DNA of 64,000 nt from Saccharibacillus sp. O23 (GCF_002205895.1 NZ_NJDE01000010.1:310001-374000); one strand, 5' to 3'. Positions 25,637-35,005 are shown, numbered from the stretch's first letter. Program-made: numbers and translations. Notes: generated by a model not told the origin, from the letters alone.

Positions 25637-27040
25637 ATGGCGGGAATCAACAGAAAAACGATCTGGCTCGCGGTATTTGTGCTTCTGGCGGCGACGGTAT
25701 TGTCGGCTTGCACGCGTTCGGGCGCGCAGCTCGGCGAGTCGTCGCCCGGTTCTTCCGATACGAAAAGCGAAGGCGGAGGCGAAAAAATCTCGCTGCGCCT
25801 TGCCGTGTGGGGCGCGCCGGACGAAGTCAAACCTTATAAGATCGCGATCGAGAAATTCGAAAAAGAACACCCGAACATCAAAGTGGAACTTCAGCATATC
25901 GCGGCCGATTACGACACCAAGCTGACGACGATGGTCGCCGGCAACGACGTGCCCGATGTCGCGATGATGGAATCGGGCAGCATCGCTTATCCGCTGGCCG
26001 AGCAGGGCAAGTTCTACAACCTTCAAGATTTCTTGTCCAAAGATACCGATATCAACGCGGACAGCCTGGTCCCCAACATCACGTATTCGCTGGAAAAAGG
26101 CAACGTGATCGGTATCGCGCCCGGTCCCGAAACGTTCGGACTGTTCTATAACGAAGACGCGTTCAAAGACGCGGGCGTAGAGCCTCCGCCGTCGAAAGTC
26201 GCGGACGCGTGGACATGGGACGAATTCGTCGACGTCGCCAAGCAGCTCACGCTGGACAAAGAAGGGCGCAACGCCGCCGATCCGAATTTCGATCCCAAGA
26301 ACATCAAGCAGTACGGCATCAACCTGCCTTCGTGGTGGGCGAGCTACAGCAACTTCGTTTACTCCAACGGCGGAGATTTCATCTCCGAAGACGGCAAGAC
26401 GTTCGCGCTGAATCAACCGGAAGCGGTCGAAGCGCTGCAAAATCTGGCCGATCTCGTCAACGTGCATCATGTCGCGCCGTCGCCGGTACAATCCAAGAAC
26501 ATTCCGGCTACCCATGTCGCCTTGCAAACCAAAAAAGTCGCGATGGCGATCGACGGCCAATGGGTCAGCTCTTCGCTCGCCCAGTCCAAATTCAATTTCA
26601 ACGTGGGCGTGCTTCCGGTCATGAAAGAACCGCAAACGACCGTCGTCTGCGCCATGTTCTCGATGTTCAAGTCGACCAAACACCCGGAAGAGTCGTGGGA
26701 GCTGATCAAAGCGCTGATCGATCCCGAATCTTCGATCGATATGTTGACGGCCGGCACATGGATGCCCGCCGAACTCGATTGGTACACCGATCAAGCGCTG
26801 CTCGACCGCTGGACCAAAGATCTTCCGGCCCGTCCTTCGGGTTATCAGGACGCGATTATCGACGTCCTGCTGAACCACAGCCATCAGACGCCGACCGGTT
26901 ACGTCAAGAACTTCAACAAGATCATGGACGTGGTGACGCCGGCGCTGGACAAAGTCTGGCTCGGCCAGCAGAGCGCGCAGGAAGCGATGGACAGCATCGC
27001 CGATAAAGCGCAGGCGCAGGTTCAAGGCCGCCGGGATTGA
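25637..27040 (+). CDS. Carbohydrate ABC transporter substrate-binding lipoprotein (family 1)
   Basis: The 467-residue protein has a signal peptide with lipobox VLSAC (Cys near residue 25), followed by a Ser/Gly/Glu-rich tether. The mature fold is a cluster-B solute-binding protein: LAVWGAPDEVKPY, NDVPDVAMMESG and GLFYNEDAFKDAGV are typical of maltose/oligosaccharide-type binders. It starts at ATG 25637 after GAGGGGGAAAG. It lies directly after the two-component system and before two permeases. The enzymes downstream suggest arabino-oligosaccharides as ligand. Confidence 0.92.
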   Translation: MAGINRKTIWLAVFVLLAATVLSACTRSGAQLGESSPGSSDTKSEGGGEKISLRLAVWGAPDEVKPYKIAIEKFEKEHPNIKVELQHIAADYDTKLTTMVAGNDVPDVAMMESGSIAYPLAEQGKFYNLQDFLSKDTDINADSLVPNITYSLEKGNVIGIAPGPETFGLFYNEDAFKDAGVEPPPSKVADAWTWDEFVDVAKQLTLDKEGRNAADPNFDPKNIKQYGINLPSWWASYSNFVYSNGGDFISEDGKTFALNQPEAVEALQNLADLVNVHHVAPSPVQSKNIPATHVALQTKKVAMAIDGQWVSSSLAQSKFNFNVGVLPVMKEPQTTVVCAMFSMFKSTKHPEESWELIKALIDPESSIDMLTAGTWMPAELDWYTDQALLDRWTKDLPARPSGYQDAIIDVLLNHSHQTPTGYVKNFNKIMDVVTPALDKVWLGQQSAQEAMDSIADKAQAQVQGRRD

Positions 27041-27091
27041 TCCCGGCTCCGCTCGGACCGTCCTGCCGGTTATCGGACATGGAGGATAACG

Positions 27092-27976
27092 ATGAGAAAA
27101 AGTTTGTTTTACGGATTGCTGTTCACTTCCCCGGCGATTCTCGGATTCGTCATCTTTACGCTGGGGCCGATGATCGCGAGCTTGGTGCTCAGTTTTACCG
27201 ATTATTCGGTATTCAAAGAACGGACGTCGTTTATCGGCTTCGATAACTACGTCCGCATGTTCTCGGGCGCGGACGATTATTTCTACCCTTCGCTGGGGGC
27301 GACGTTCTATTTCGTCGTCCTCCGCGTTCCCGCCGTCATTATCTTGTCGTTCCTGATCGCGCTGCTGCTGAACATGAACGTCAAAGGACGGGCCTTTTTC
27401 CGAACGGTGGTCTACCTGCCCAGCATCGTCCCGGCCGTCGCGTCGGCGATGATCTGGATGTGGCTGCTCAATCCCGATCTGGGTCTGGTCAATACGATGC
27501 TGAACGCGGTCGGCCTGCCGGGCAGCCTATGGCTGTACGGGGAAAGTTCCGTCGTGCCCGCGGTCGTGCTGACCTCGCTCTGGGGAATCGGCGGCACGGT
27601 GATCATTTTCCTCGCCGGATTGTCGGGCATTCCGCGCCAATATTACGAAGCGATCGAAGTGGACGGAGGAGGCTGGTTCAGCAAGCTGCGCCATATCACG
27701 ATTCCGCTGGTGTCGCCGACGATCTTTTTTAACGCGATCATGACCATCATCGGTTCGATTCAAGTGTTCAACGAAGCTTACATTCTGACGCAGGGCGGAC
27801 CGAACAACAAAAGTTTGTTTTACGTCTTCTATCTGTGGCGGACCGGCTTCCGGGACACGGAGATGGGCTACGCTTCGGCGCTCGCTTGGGTGCTGTTCCT
27901 GATCATTCTGTTCTTCACGTTCTTCGTATTCCGCACGTCCAAATCTTGGGTCTATTATGAAGGGGAGGGCCGCTGA
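27092..27976 (+). CDS. ABC sugar transporter permease (MalF/AraP type)
   Basis: The 294-residue protein has six hydrophobic segments and the EAA loop YYEAIEVDGGGWFSKLRHIT near residues 187-206. The ATG follows GGAGGATAACG. The sequence resembles AraP/LacF-type permeases. Its stop overlaps the next permease start by one base. Confidence 0.92.
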   Translation: MRKSLFYGLLFTSPAILGFVIFTLGPMIASLVLSFTDYSVFKERTSFIGFDNYVRMFSGADDYFYPSLGATFYFVVLRVPAVIILSFLIALLLNMNVKGRAFFRTVVYLPSIVPAVASAMIWMWLLNPDLGLVNTMLNAVGLPGSLWLYGESSVVPAVVLTSLWGIGGTVIIFLAGLSGIPRQYYEAIEVDGGGWFSKLRHITIPLVSPTIFFNAIMTIIGSIQVFNEAYILTQGGPNNKSLFYVFYLWRTGFRDTEMGYASALAWVLFLIILFFTFFVFRTSKSWVYYEGEGR

Positions 27977-28806
27977 TGCGAACATCGAAGCTGTCGCTGA
28001 CCTTCGGCTATATCATGCTTGCGCTGATTACCGTACTGTTTATCGGGCCGTTTCTGTGGCTGATCCGCAGCTCGCTGATGGATTTGTCGCAGATCTTCAC
28101 CATGCCGCCGGAATGGATTCCGCGCCCCGTGCATTGGGATAACTTCAGCCGGGCGATGACCGTGCTGCCGTTCGGGACTTATTTTACGAATACGCTGATC
28201 ATTACCGTCGCCGTCATGGTCGGCACGGTGCTCAGCAGCAGCGTCGCCGCTTTCGGTTTCTCGCGGGTCGAGTGGCCGGGGCGCAATATCGTGTTCGCGA
28301 TCTTGATGTCCGCGATGATGCTGCCGGGCGCGGTCACGCTCATCCCGAGTTTTCTCGGCTGGCAGGCGCTCGGGTTCTACGACACGTTCTATCCGCTGAT
28401 CGTGCCGGCTTATTTCGGAGGAGGCATCTTCAACATCTTCCTGCTGCGCCAGTTCTATCTGACCATTCCGCGGGACTTCGACGAAGCCGCGTTCGTGGAC
28501 GGCGCTTCGTATTTCCGGATCTATCTGTCGATCATTTTCCCGCTCAGCCGTTCGGCGATCATCGTGGTGGCGCTGTTCTGCTTCTTGGCTTCGTGGAACG
28601 ACTTCATGGGTCCGCTGATCTATCTCAAAAGCGAAGATTTGTTCACGTTGGCGCTCGGTTTGCAGATGTTTCAAGGGACGTATACGGCCCAATGGGATCT
28701 GCTCATGGCGGCGTCCGCCGTGGTCGTCCTGCCCTGCGTCGTCGTCTTTTTGGTCGGACAAAAATACTTTCTGGAAGGCATCACGCTGACCGGGTTAAAA
28801 GGGTAA
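27976..28806 (+). CDS. ABC sugar transporter permease (MalG/AraQ type)
   Basis: The 276-residue inner-membrane permease has the EAA loop DEAAFVDGASYFRIYLSIIF near residues 171-190 and the typical end KYFLEGITLTGLKG. It partners the preceding permease. No ATPase gene is present, so energy must come from a shared subunit encoded elsewhere. Confidence 0.92.
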   Translation: MRTSKLSLTFGYIMLALITVLFIGPFLWLIRSSLMDLSQIFTMPPEWIPRPVHWDNFSRAMTVLPFGTYFTNTLIITVAVMVGTVLSSSVAAFGFSRVEWPGRNIVFAILMSAMMLPGAVTLIPSFLGWQALGFYDTFYPLIVPAYFGGGIFNIFLLRQFYLTIPRDFDEAAFVDGASYFRIYLSIIFPLSRSAIIVVALFCFLASWNDFMGPLIYLKSEDLFTLALGLQMFQGTYTAQWDLLMAASAVVVLPCVVVFLVGQKYFLEGITLTGLKG

Positions 28807-28818
28807 AGGAGCGAAAAG

Positions 28819-30657
28819 ATGATCACATCCGAGACAACGGTCAAAAAGTGGGGCGTCGTTCCTTTTACGAGCGTGGAGATTCTGGACGCTTTCTGGCGTC
28901 CTCGGTTGGAGAAGGTGCGAAGCGTCACGGTTCCGGTCTGTCTGGATCGCTGCGAAGAAACGGGGCGCATCGCCAATTTCTCCAAAGCCGCCAAGCGCAT
29001 GCCCGGCGAGTTCGAAGGGATGTACTACGACGATTCCGATGTGTACAAAGTCGTCGAAGGCGCCGCCTACACGCTGATGCTTCGGCGCGATCCCCAGCTG
29101 GAAGCGCGAATCGACCTTATTATCGAAGAAATCTGCGCGGCGCAGGAAGACGACGGTTATTTGTCTACCTATTATACGTTGGTCGCTCCCGAACGAAAAT
29201 GGACGGATATGGAGAAGCACGAGATGTATAACGGCGGCCATCTCATCGAAGCGGCGGTCGCCTACTACGAAGCCACGGGCAAACGCAAACTGCTCGATGC
29301 CGCCTGCCGGTTGGCCGATCATTACGACGCCCGGTTCGGGCCGGGCAAAAATCATTGGGTCGAAGGCCACGAAGAAATCGAGCTGGCGCTGATCAAGCTG
29401 CATGCGGCTGCGGGCGAAGAACGCTATCTGAAGCTGGCGTCTTGGCTGCTCGAAGAGCGGGGCCGGGGTCTGGGGCAAGGCAAGATCTGGGACAAACCCG
29501 AATGGGGTCCCGCTTACTGCCAAGACGACGTGCCGGTACGCGAGATCGAACAGGTGACCGGGCATGCCGTTCGCGCAATGTATCTGTATACGGCGATGGC
29601 GGACGCGGCCCGGGTATCGGGCGATCATGCTTATGTCGACGCGCTCCGAAAAGTCTGGTCGCATACGGCCGAACGCAATCTCTACGTGACGGGCGGCATC
29701 GGACCTTCGCGGCATAACGAAGGGTTCACGCACGATTACGACCTGCCGAACGAGAGCGCCTACTGCGAGACCTGCGCGGCGATCGGCATGGCGTTCTGGA
29801 ACCATCGGATGAATCTGCTGTTCGGCGAAGGGAAATACGCGGATCTCGTCGAAACGGAATTGTACAACGGAGCGCTGTCCGGCATCTCGCTGTCGGGCGA
29901 CCGTTTCTTCTACGTCAATCCGCTGGCGTCGCGCGGCGACCATCATCGCGTCGAATGGTTCCATACGTCGTGCTGCCCGACCAATCTGGTGCGTTTTCTG
30001 CCGGCCGTCGGCCAATACGCGTACGCGAAGGCGGAGGACGGCGTCGTCATCAACCAGTATATCGCGGGCAAATCGGAGATCGAAATCGAAGGCGGGCAAA
30101 AGGTATCGGTGACGCAGGCGACGAATTATCCGTGGGACGGCCGCGTGAATTTGGGCGTCGAACCGTCCAAAACGTCGGAGTTCACGCTTCGGCTGCGTTT
30201 GCCCGGTTGGTGCCGGAGTTATCGTTTGTCGGTCGGGGGACAACCGATCGATGCGGCGCCGGAGAACGGCTATCTCGAACTGCGCCGCACATGGCGGCCG
30301 GGCGATCAGGTGCGGCTCGAACTGGATATGCCGGTCGAAGTCGTGCGTTCGCGGCCGGAAGTCGAAGCGAATCGCGGACGGATCGCGCTGCGGCGCGGAC
30401 CGATCGTCTATGCGCTGGAAGGCGCGGATAATCCGGGGTTGTCGTACGACGAACTCTCGCTGCTCGGAAGCGGCGCCGTGCGCGTACATCACGATGCGAA
30501 ACTGCTCGGCGGCGTGACGGTGCTCGAAGCCGCAGGGCCGCGTTCGGGCGAAGCGCCTTACCGCTTCGTGCCTTATTACGCTTGGGATAACCGCGAAGCG
30601 GGATGGATGCAGGTATGGATCAAAGAACGGCCCGGCGGAGGTTTGTACGAATTCTGA
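28819..30657 (+). CDS. GH127 beta-L-arabinofuranosidase
   Basis: The 612-residue cytoplasmic enzyme belongs to GH127 (former DUF1680), which releases L-arabinose from beta-linked arabinofuranosides of plant cell-wall proteins and pectin side chains. Diagnostic pieces are ESAYCETCAAIGM near residues 311-323 and HTSCCPTNLVRFL near 381-393. The Cys residues there bind zinc, and one of them is the unusual catalytic nucleophile in the characterised enzyme HypBA1. A C-terminal beta-sandwich follows. The ATG comes after AAAGGAG, 12 bases after the permease. With the next GH43 gene it defines an arabinoside-degrading operon. Confidence 0.92.
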   Translation: MITSETTVKKWGVVPFTSVEILDAFWRPRLEKVRSVTVPVCLDRCEETGRIANFSKAAKRMPGEFEGMYYDDSDVYKVVEGAAYTLMLRRDPQLEARIDLIIEEICAAQEDDGYLSTYYTLVAPERKWTDMEKHEMYNGGHLIEAAVAYYEATGKRKLLDAACRLADHYDARFGPGKNHWVEGHEEIELALIKLHAAAGEERYLKLASWLLEERGRGLGQGKIWDKPEWGPAYCQDDVPVREIEQVTGHAVRAMYLYTAMADAARVSGDHAYVDALRKVWSHTAERNLYVTGGIGPSRHNEGFTHDYDLPNESAYCETCAAIGMAFWNHRMNLLFGEGKYADLVETELYNGALSGISLSGDRFFYVNPLASRGDHHRVEWFHTSCCPTNLVRFLPAVGQYAYAKAEDGVVINQYIAGKSEIEIEGGQKVSVTQATNYPWDGRVNLGVEPSKTSEFTLRLRLPGWCRSYRLSVGGQPIDAAPENGYLELRRTWRPGDQVRLELDMPVEVVRSRPEVEANRGRIALRRGPIVYALEGADNPGLSYDELSLLGSGAVRVHHDAKLLGGVTVLEAAGPRSGEAPYRFVPYYAWDNREAGWMQVWIKERPGGGLYEF

Positions 30658-30696
30658 TCGGCCGTTCCGACAAAAGCGAAAGCGGGGAAAGCCATC

Positions 30697-31617
30697 ATGA
30701 CGAATCGGCTCAATGCCGAAGCAAGCGGCGGCAAACGGGCGGCGAATCCGCTCGCGCAGGGTTGGTACGCGGACCCGGAAGCACGAATATTCGAAGGGAA
30801 CTACTGGATTTATCCGACGTTCTCGGCGCCTTACGAACAGCAGACGTTTCTGGACGCGTTCTGGTCGGAGGATCTGTCGGCATGGCATAAAGCGGAGCGG
30901 ATTCTGGACGTCGAACGGATTCCGTGGGCGGAAAAAGCGCTCTGGGCGCCTTCGCCGATCGAGGTCGGCGGACGGTATTATCTGTATTTCTGCGCCAACG
31001 ATATTCAAAGCGACGAGGAACTCGGCGGAATCGGCGTGGCGGTCGCCGATCGGCCGGAAGGGCCGTTCGCGGACGCGCTCGGACACCCGCTGATCGACCG
31101 TTTCGTTCACGGCGCGCAGCCGATCGACCCGCATGTTTTCTTGGACGGCGACGGTCGGGCTTATTTGTATTACGGCGGTTGGGGACACTGCAATGTCGTC
31201 AAATTGAATGCCGACATGGTCAGCGTGGGAAGCTTCGACGACGGCGAGGTCTTCAAGTCGATCACGCCGGAAGGTTACGTGGAAGGCCCGTGCATGTTCA
31301 AGCGAAGCGGCGAGTATTATTTCATGTGGGCGGAAGGCGGTTGGGGCGGTCCGGATTATTCGGTCGCATACGCCAGATCCCGTTCGCCGCTCGGTCCGTT
31401 CGAACGGATCGGCAAGATCTTGGAGCAGGACCCGCAGGTCGCGACGGGCGCGGGCCATCACGGCGTATTCGTGCCGAATCGCGAAGACGGCGATTGGCGG
31501 ATCGTCTATCACCGCCGTCCGCTCGGCGAGAGCGATCGCAACCATCGCGTGCTCTGCATGGACGAGATGGCGTTCGACGACGAGACGGGGAACATTCTGC
31601 CCGTCAAAATGACTTGA
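30697..31617 (+). CDS. GH43-family arabinosidase/xylosidase
   Basis: The 306-residue five-bladed beta-propeller hydrolase has a catalytic base Asp in GWYADPEARIF (near residue 26), a pKa-tuning Asp in QPIDPHVFLDGDG (near 143) and a general acid Glu in YVEGPCMFK (near 196). It has no signal peptide, so it acts on imported arabino- or xylo-oligosaccharides. It is the last gene of the transporter operon and is closed by a terminator. Substrate within GH43 cannot be fixed from sequence reading; arabinose-containing oligomers are most likely from the GH127 neighbour. Confidence 0.9.
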   Translation: MTNRLNAEASGGKRAANPLAQGWYADPEARIFEGNYWIYPTFSAPYEQQTFLDAFWSEDLSAWHKAERILDVERIPWAEKALWAPSPIEVGGRYYLYFCANDIQSDEELGGIGVAVADRPEGPFADALGHPLIDRFVHGAQPIDPHVFLDGDGRAYLYYGGWGHCNVVKLNADMVSVGSFDDGEVFKSITPEGYVEGPCMFKRSGEYYFMWAEGGWGGPDYSVAYARSRSPLGPFERIGKILEQDPQVATGAGHHGVFVPNREDGDWRIVYHRRPLGESDRNHRVLCMDEMAFDDETGNILPVKMT

Positions 31618-31633
31618 GCGGCCAATCCGAACG

Positions 31634-31671
31634 AAAGCCCGATTCTCCTTAACCGGAAGAATCGGGCTTTT
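31634..31671. terminator. Bidirectional terminator between GH43 and YdjC-type genes
   Basis: A perfect 13-bp stem, AAAGCCCGATTCT with its complement, carries T-runs on both strands and lies between convergent genes. Confidence 0.85.
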
Positions 31672-31700
31672 CGGCATGCTCGGCTTGCCGGGTTCGATGT

Positions 31701-32561
31701 TCAGCGGCGCGAATCGCGTTGAAGATCGCGAAGCTCCCGCCAGCCGATCAGCTCGATCTGTTCTTCTTCGATGACCCGCAGCACCTCCGGATCGAGGAAC
31801 AGCCGGTAATCGAATAACCGGTAAGGCCAACTGTCGGTGATCGCTTTGAGTTCGTCCGTCTCGAGCGACGGATGGAACAGCATCTCGGTGACGCCGGGTT
31901 CCAGTCCCCGAAGGAGTCCGATGACACGGTTCCGGGCAAAGTCGTAATCTTGTCCTTCTTCGTACGTGAAAGGAAGCCCGATTACGGCATCGGGATGCAG
32001 CACGCCCAATTCGCGCGCCAACGCGGCGATCTCGGCTTCGTCGCCGCTCGCGTAAGCGGGGCGGATCGAGAAGCGGACCGGCAGCTCGTATTCCGCGCCC
32101 AATTCGATAAGCAGCCTGTGATGCACGTTGCGCAGGCTTCCCATATGGTTGTCCAGATGCGTCGGATCGACGCCGAGAGATTGCGCCAGTTTGATCTGCG
32201 CGACCATCTCGGCCCGGACGACGGCAGGGTCGACGTCGGGCATATACTGCGAGTCCGCCGGAAAATAACCCAGCCGGTCCGTCAAGGCTTCGCTTCCCGG
32301 CTGACGATGCACCGGGCCCCATTTGTATCGTTCCCATTCGCTCGTCGACGTCAGATGGACGCCCACGTCCAGACCCGCGTCCGAAGCCGAGGCGTCGGCC
32401 GCCTCCAGCGCCCACGGACAAGGCGTCATCAAAGTCGTCGAAGTGATCGCGCCGCGTTCCAGCAGTTCGAGGATCGCCCGGTTGGTCGAATGGCACATCC
32501 CGAAATCGTCGGCATGCAGGATCAAGCGTCGCCGGGACTTCCAGTTTTCCAGAGTAAGCAT
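31701..32561 (-). CDS. YdjC/ChbG-family carbohydrate deacetylase
   Basis: The 286-residue protein starts with LILHADDFGMCHSTN, the hallmark metal-binding ADDFG motif of YdjC/ChbG enzymes, followed by VGVHLT and THLDNHMGSLRNVHHR with further metal-binding His residues. These enzymes remove acetyl groups from N-acetylated oligosaccharides such as chito-oligosaccharides. It is a single gene converging on the arabinoside operon. The substrate here is unknown. Confidence 0.87.
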   Translation of the reverse strand: MLTLENWKSRRRLILHADDFGMCHSTNRAILELLERGAITSTTLMTPCPWALEAADASASDAGLDVGVHLTSTSEWERYKWGPVHRQPGSEALTDRLGYFPADSQYMPDVDPAVVRAEMVAQIKLAQSLGVDPTHLDNHMGSLRNVHHRLLIELGAEYELPVRFSIRPAYASGDEAEIAALARELGVLHPDAVIGLPFTYEEGQDYDFARNRVIGLLRGLEPGVTEMLFHPSLETDELKAITDSWPYRLFDYRLFLDPEVLRVIEEEQIELIGWRELRDLQRDSRR

Positions 32562-32889
32562 ATCAATCCCACCGTTTCTCGTTGTGATGAGGGCTCGTCA
32601 AGCCATATGCCCGATTCGCCCTTACCCTGTTATTATGGACGAAAAGGACGACCGAAAGCCAGTTTCCCGCTTCGGATTCCTGAAGCTTCCTTCGACTCGT
32701 TCCGCGCGGGCCGATTTCGGCCGAAGGCAGCGTTTTTCGCGGAAGATCGCTGCTTGCGGCACGCGGCCGGAATCCGCAAGAAACCTTCAACTTGTATTGC
32801 AATTGTTCGGGAGCACAACCTATAATGAAGTGTTACACGTCGAATTTCGACGTTGTTACACAACAAGCTGCAAAGGGTTGGAGGTGCGT
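32562..32889. other. Divergent intergenic region between YdjC-type and RNase H genes
   Basis: About 330 bases without a supported gene. The right half carries the RNase H promoter at 32797-32826. Longer open frames crossing this area are extensions of the RNase H frame or shadows. Confidence 0.45.
32797..32826 (+). promoter_or_regulatory. Promoter of the RNase H gene
   Basis: TTGCAA at 32797-32802, 18 bases, TATAAT at 32821-32826, 63 bases before the ATG. Confidence 0.65.
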
Positions 32890-33534
32890 ATGAGCAAGTC
32901 TAAATTTTATGTCGTCTGGGCGGGCAAGCAGCCCGGAATCTACTCGACCTGGGCGGATTGCAAAGCGCAGGTAGACGGGTTCCCGGGCGCGCGTTACAAA
33001 TCGTTCGAGTCGAGAAGCGAGGCGGAGGCCGCCTATGCGGGCGGAGCGAAGCCTTACATAAGGTCCGGCGGAGCCGGGAAAGCGAAGAAACCCGCCGCTT
33101 CCCGGGCAGGCGCGAAGTCTGCCGATCTGATCGACTACAACAGCATCTCGGTCGACGTGGGCACGCGCGGCAACCCCGGCCCCGTCGAATACAAGGGGGT
33201 CGATACGGCGACCGGAGAAGTGATCTTTTCGTACGGACCGATCGCCAAGGGAACGAACAATCTCGGAGAGTTTCTGGCTATCGTGCATGCGTTGGCCCAT
33301 ATTCAGCGCGAAGGCAGCGACAAATCCGTCTATAGCGATTCCGTCAACGCCATGAAATGGGTCAAGCAGCGCCGCGTGTCGTCGACTCTGCCGAGAGACC
33401 GTTCGACGGAGGAGATTTGGACTCTGGTCGATCGGGCGGTGCAGTGGCTGGAGACCCATCCTTATACGACCAAAATCATGAAATGGGAGACGAAGGATTG
33501 GGGCGAAATCAAAGCCGACTACGGCCGCAAATAA
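32890..33534 (+). CDS. Ribonuclease H1-type protein with N-terminal hybrid-binding domain
   Basis: The 214-residue protein has an N-terminal Cauli-VI/RNase-H1-N domain (FYVVWAGKQPGIYSTWADCK, then KSFESRSEAEAAY) that binds RNA/DNA hybrids. A basic linker follows, then an RNase H fold. Catalytic acids are visible in SVDVGTRGNPG, NLGEFLAIVHAL and YSDSVNAMKWV. It cuts RNA in RNA-DNA hybrids. I use the ATG at 32890 after GGAGGTG; the frame stays open far upstream but has no earlier ribosome site. Confidence 0.9.
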   Translation: MSKSKFYVVWAGKQPGIYSTWADCKAQVDGFPGARYKSFESRSEAEAAYAGGAKPYIRSGGAGKAKKPAASRAGAKSADLIDYNSISVDVGTRGNPGPVEYKGVDTATGEVIFSYGPIAKGTNNLGEFLAIVHALAHIQREGSDKSVYSDSVNAMKWVKQRRVSSTLPRDRSTEEIWTLVDRAVQWLETHPYTTKIMKWETKDWGEIKADYGRK

Positions 33535-33611
33535 GCGTTCCCGATGCTCGCCAAATTGCGCCGCATCCGCAAACGTGCTAGTATAATTTCTAACGTTTAC
33601 CGGACCGCCAG

Positions 33612-33635
33612 GCCGGCTCTTGTTCGCGCGAGAGT
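33612..33635 (+). terminator. Terminator between RNase H and uracil-DNA glycosylase genes
   Basis: GCCGGCTCT pairs with AGAGTCGGC (one G-T pair), followed by TTTTT. A TATAAT box at 33582-33587 lies just before it, so this could also be an attenuator in the ung leader. Confidence 0.6.
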
Positions 33636-33749
33636 CGGCTTTTTGACCGTTTGGAGACGTTCGGAGCGCGCGAGCGATTTTCGGGTAATGAAAGCCGGGA
33701 ACAAATTGCTGCCATGCCGTGTCGGAAATGTTGGAAAGGAGCGAAACGA

Positions 33750-34418
33750 ATGTTTGGCAACGATTGGGACGAGGTATTGAAAGACGAGATCAACCAACCG
33801 TATTTTAAGGAATTGATGCAGCGCGTCGCGGAAGAATATCGGACGCACACGGTGTATCCGCCGGAGCCTCTTTTGTTTCAGGCGCTGAAGCTGACCCCTT
33901 TTGCCGCCGTCAAGGCCGTTATTCTCGGTCAAGACCCTTATCACGGACCAGGACAGGCTCACGGGCTAAGCTTCTCGGTGCTTCCGGGCGTCAAGATTCC
34001 GCCTTCGCTGCGGAATATGTACAAAGAACTTGCTTCGGATCTGGGATATTCGATCCCCGATCACGGCTATCTGATTCATTGGGCCGAAGAAGGCGTTCTG
34101 CTTCTCAACACGGTGCTTACCGTACGGGAAGGTCAGGCGGCTTCTCACCAGAAATTGGGATGGCAGCGTTTTACCGACGCGGTGATTCGAGCGATCGGGG
34201 AACGGGAACAACCGGCGGTCTTCATCTTATGGGGCGCTCACGCCCAGAAGAAAGAAGCGCTGATCGATACGGGGCGGCATGCCGTACTGAAGTCCGTGCA
34301 TCCAAGCCCGTTGTCGGCCAGGGGAGGCTTCTTCGGCAGCCGTCCTTATTCGCAAACGAACGATTATTTGAAGTCACACGGCATCCAGCCGATAAATTGG
34401 GAAATACCGTCGCTGTGA
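33750..34418 (+). CDS. ung: Uracil-DNA glycosylase (family 1)
   Basis: The 222-residue enzyme removes uracil from DNA as the first step of base-excision repair. It has the water-activating motif GQDPYHGPGQAHGLSFSV (catalytic Asp near residue 63), the uracil-specificity Asn in LLLNTVLTV and the DNA-intercalation loop HPSPLSARGGFFG near 188. The length equals that of typical bacterial Ung. The start at 33750 follows AAAGGAG. Confidence 0.96.
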   Translation: MFGNDWDEVLKDEINQPYFKELMQRVAEEYRTHTVYPPEPLLFQALKLTPFAAVKAVILGQDPYHGPGQAHGLSFSVLPGVKIPPSLRNMYKELASDLGYSIPDHGYLIHWAEEGVLLLNTVLTVREGQAASHQKLGWQRFTDAVIRAIGEREQPAVFILWGAHAQKKEALIDTGRHAVLKSVHPSPLSARGGFFGSRPYSQTNDYLKSHGIQPINWEIPSL

Positions 34419-34442
34419 TGCGACTGCCCGGAGGTGCGCGCT

Positions 34443-34856
34443 TTGAAACATTGGGTAGGTAAAAAAGTGGTTGTCGACAACGGCGGACCGTATCAGACGA
34501 AGCGCTACGGGACCCTGATCCGCTGGAACGACAAAGAACAATACATCGTGCTGAGTCCCGGCGGAGTCCGAATCGGAATGAAAGACATCATGTCGATCCG
34601 CGAGGTCGACGTGCTGCCTCAGGAGAGCCGCCAAGCGGCCGGGCGTCCGAATTCGATCGGGTACGTGATGCGTACGATGAGACAGTTCGAACATGCCGTG
34701 CTGTTTCGTTCGGAAGTCATGATCTGGCAGGGCGATAAGCTGGTAGCCGCGAGAACGCATCTGGTCAAACATAACGATCAGACCGTAACGCTCGAAGACG
34801 GCACCGTGCTGGACAAGCGGGAACATCGCTTCGTCGTACGTTCCTTCCGAGGATAA
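34443..34856 (+). CDS. Unidentified small beta-rich protein downstream of ung
   Basis: The 137-residue protein is predicted to start at TTG 34443, six bases after GGAGGTG; a GTG at 34434 lies inside the ribosome site. The first 55 residues (VGKKVVVDNGGPYQTKRYGT ... GGVRIGMKDIMSIREVD) look like a small SH3/Sm-like beta barrel, and two further beta-rich segments follow. Cotranscription with ung (24-base gap) is likely. No function is known to me. Its 3' end has been partly duplicated just downstream. Confidence 0.65.
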   Translation: MKHWVGKKVVVDNGGPYQTKRYGTLIRWNDKEQYIVLSPGGVRIGMKDIMSIREVDVLPQESRQAAGRPNSIGYVMRTMRQFEHAVLFRSEVMIWQGDKLVAARTHLVKHNDQTVTLEDGTVLDKREHRFVVRSFRG

Positions 34857-34904
34857 TATCGCAAGAAACATACGGTACGTACGTTCCTTCCGAGGATAAT
34901 ATCG
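34836..34904. repeat. Short direct duplication covering the gene end
   Basis: A 26-base block (starting GTACGTTCC, ending ATAATATCG) occurs at 34836-34861 and again identically at 34879-34904, a period of 43 bases. The first copy contains the last codons and stop of the preceding gene; the second is non-coding. It looks like a recent slippage duplication. Confidence 0.8.
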
Positions 34905-34959
34905 GAAGCGCCTGACGAAACCAGACGTCCATGTTGTTCGTTTCACGGATAAGCTTTCG

Positions 34960-35005
34960 GCCCCGGAGCCGTTTTCCGCATCGGCGGGGTTCCGGGGCTT
35001 TTTTT
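34960..35005 (+). terminator. Terminator of the ung operon
   Basis: GCCCCGGA pairs with TCCGGGGC, followed by TTTTTTT. Confidence 0.8.

Noticed and set aside
28795-32496. 1233-residue open frame on the minus strand across GH127, GH43 and the YdjC-type gene
   Set aside because: It lies antisense to two well-supported enzymes and in the wrong frame of a third. Long antisense frames are expected in GC-rich genes; its Arg/His-rich sequence resembles no family.
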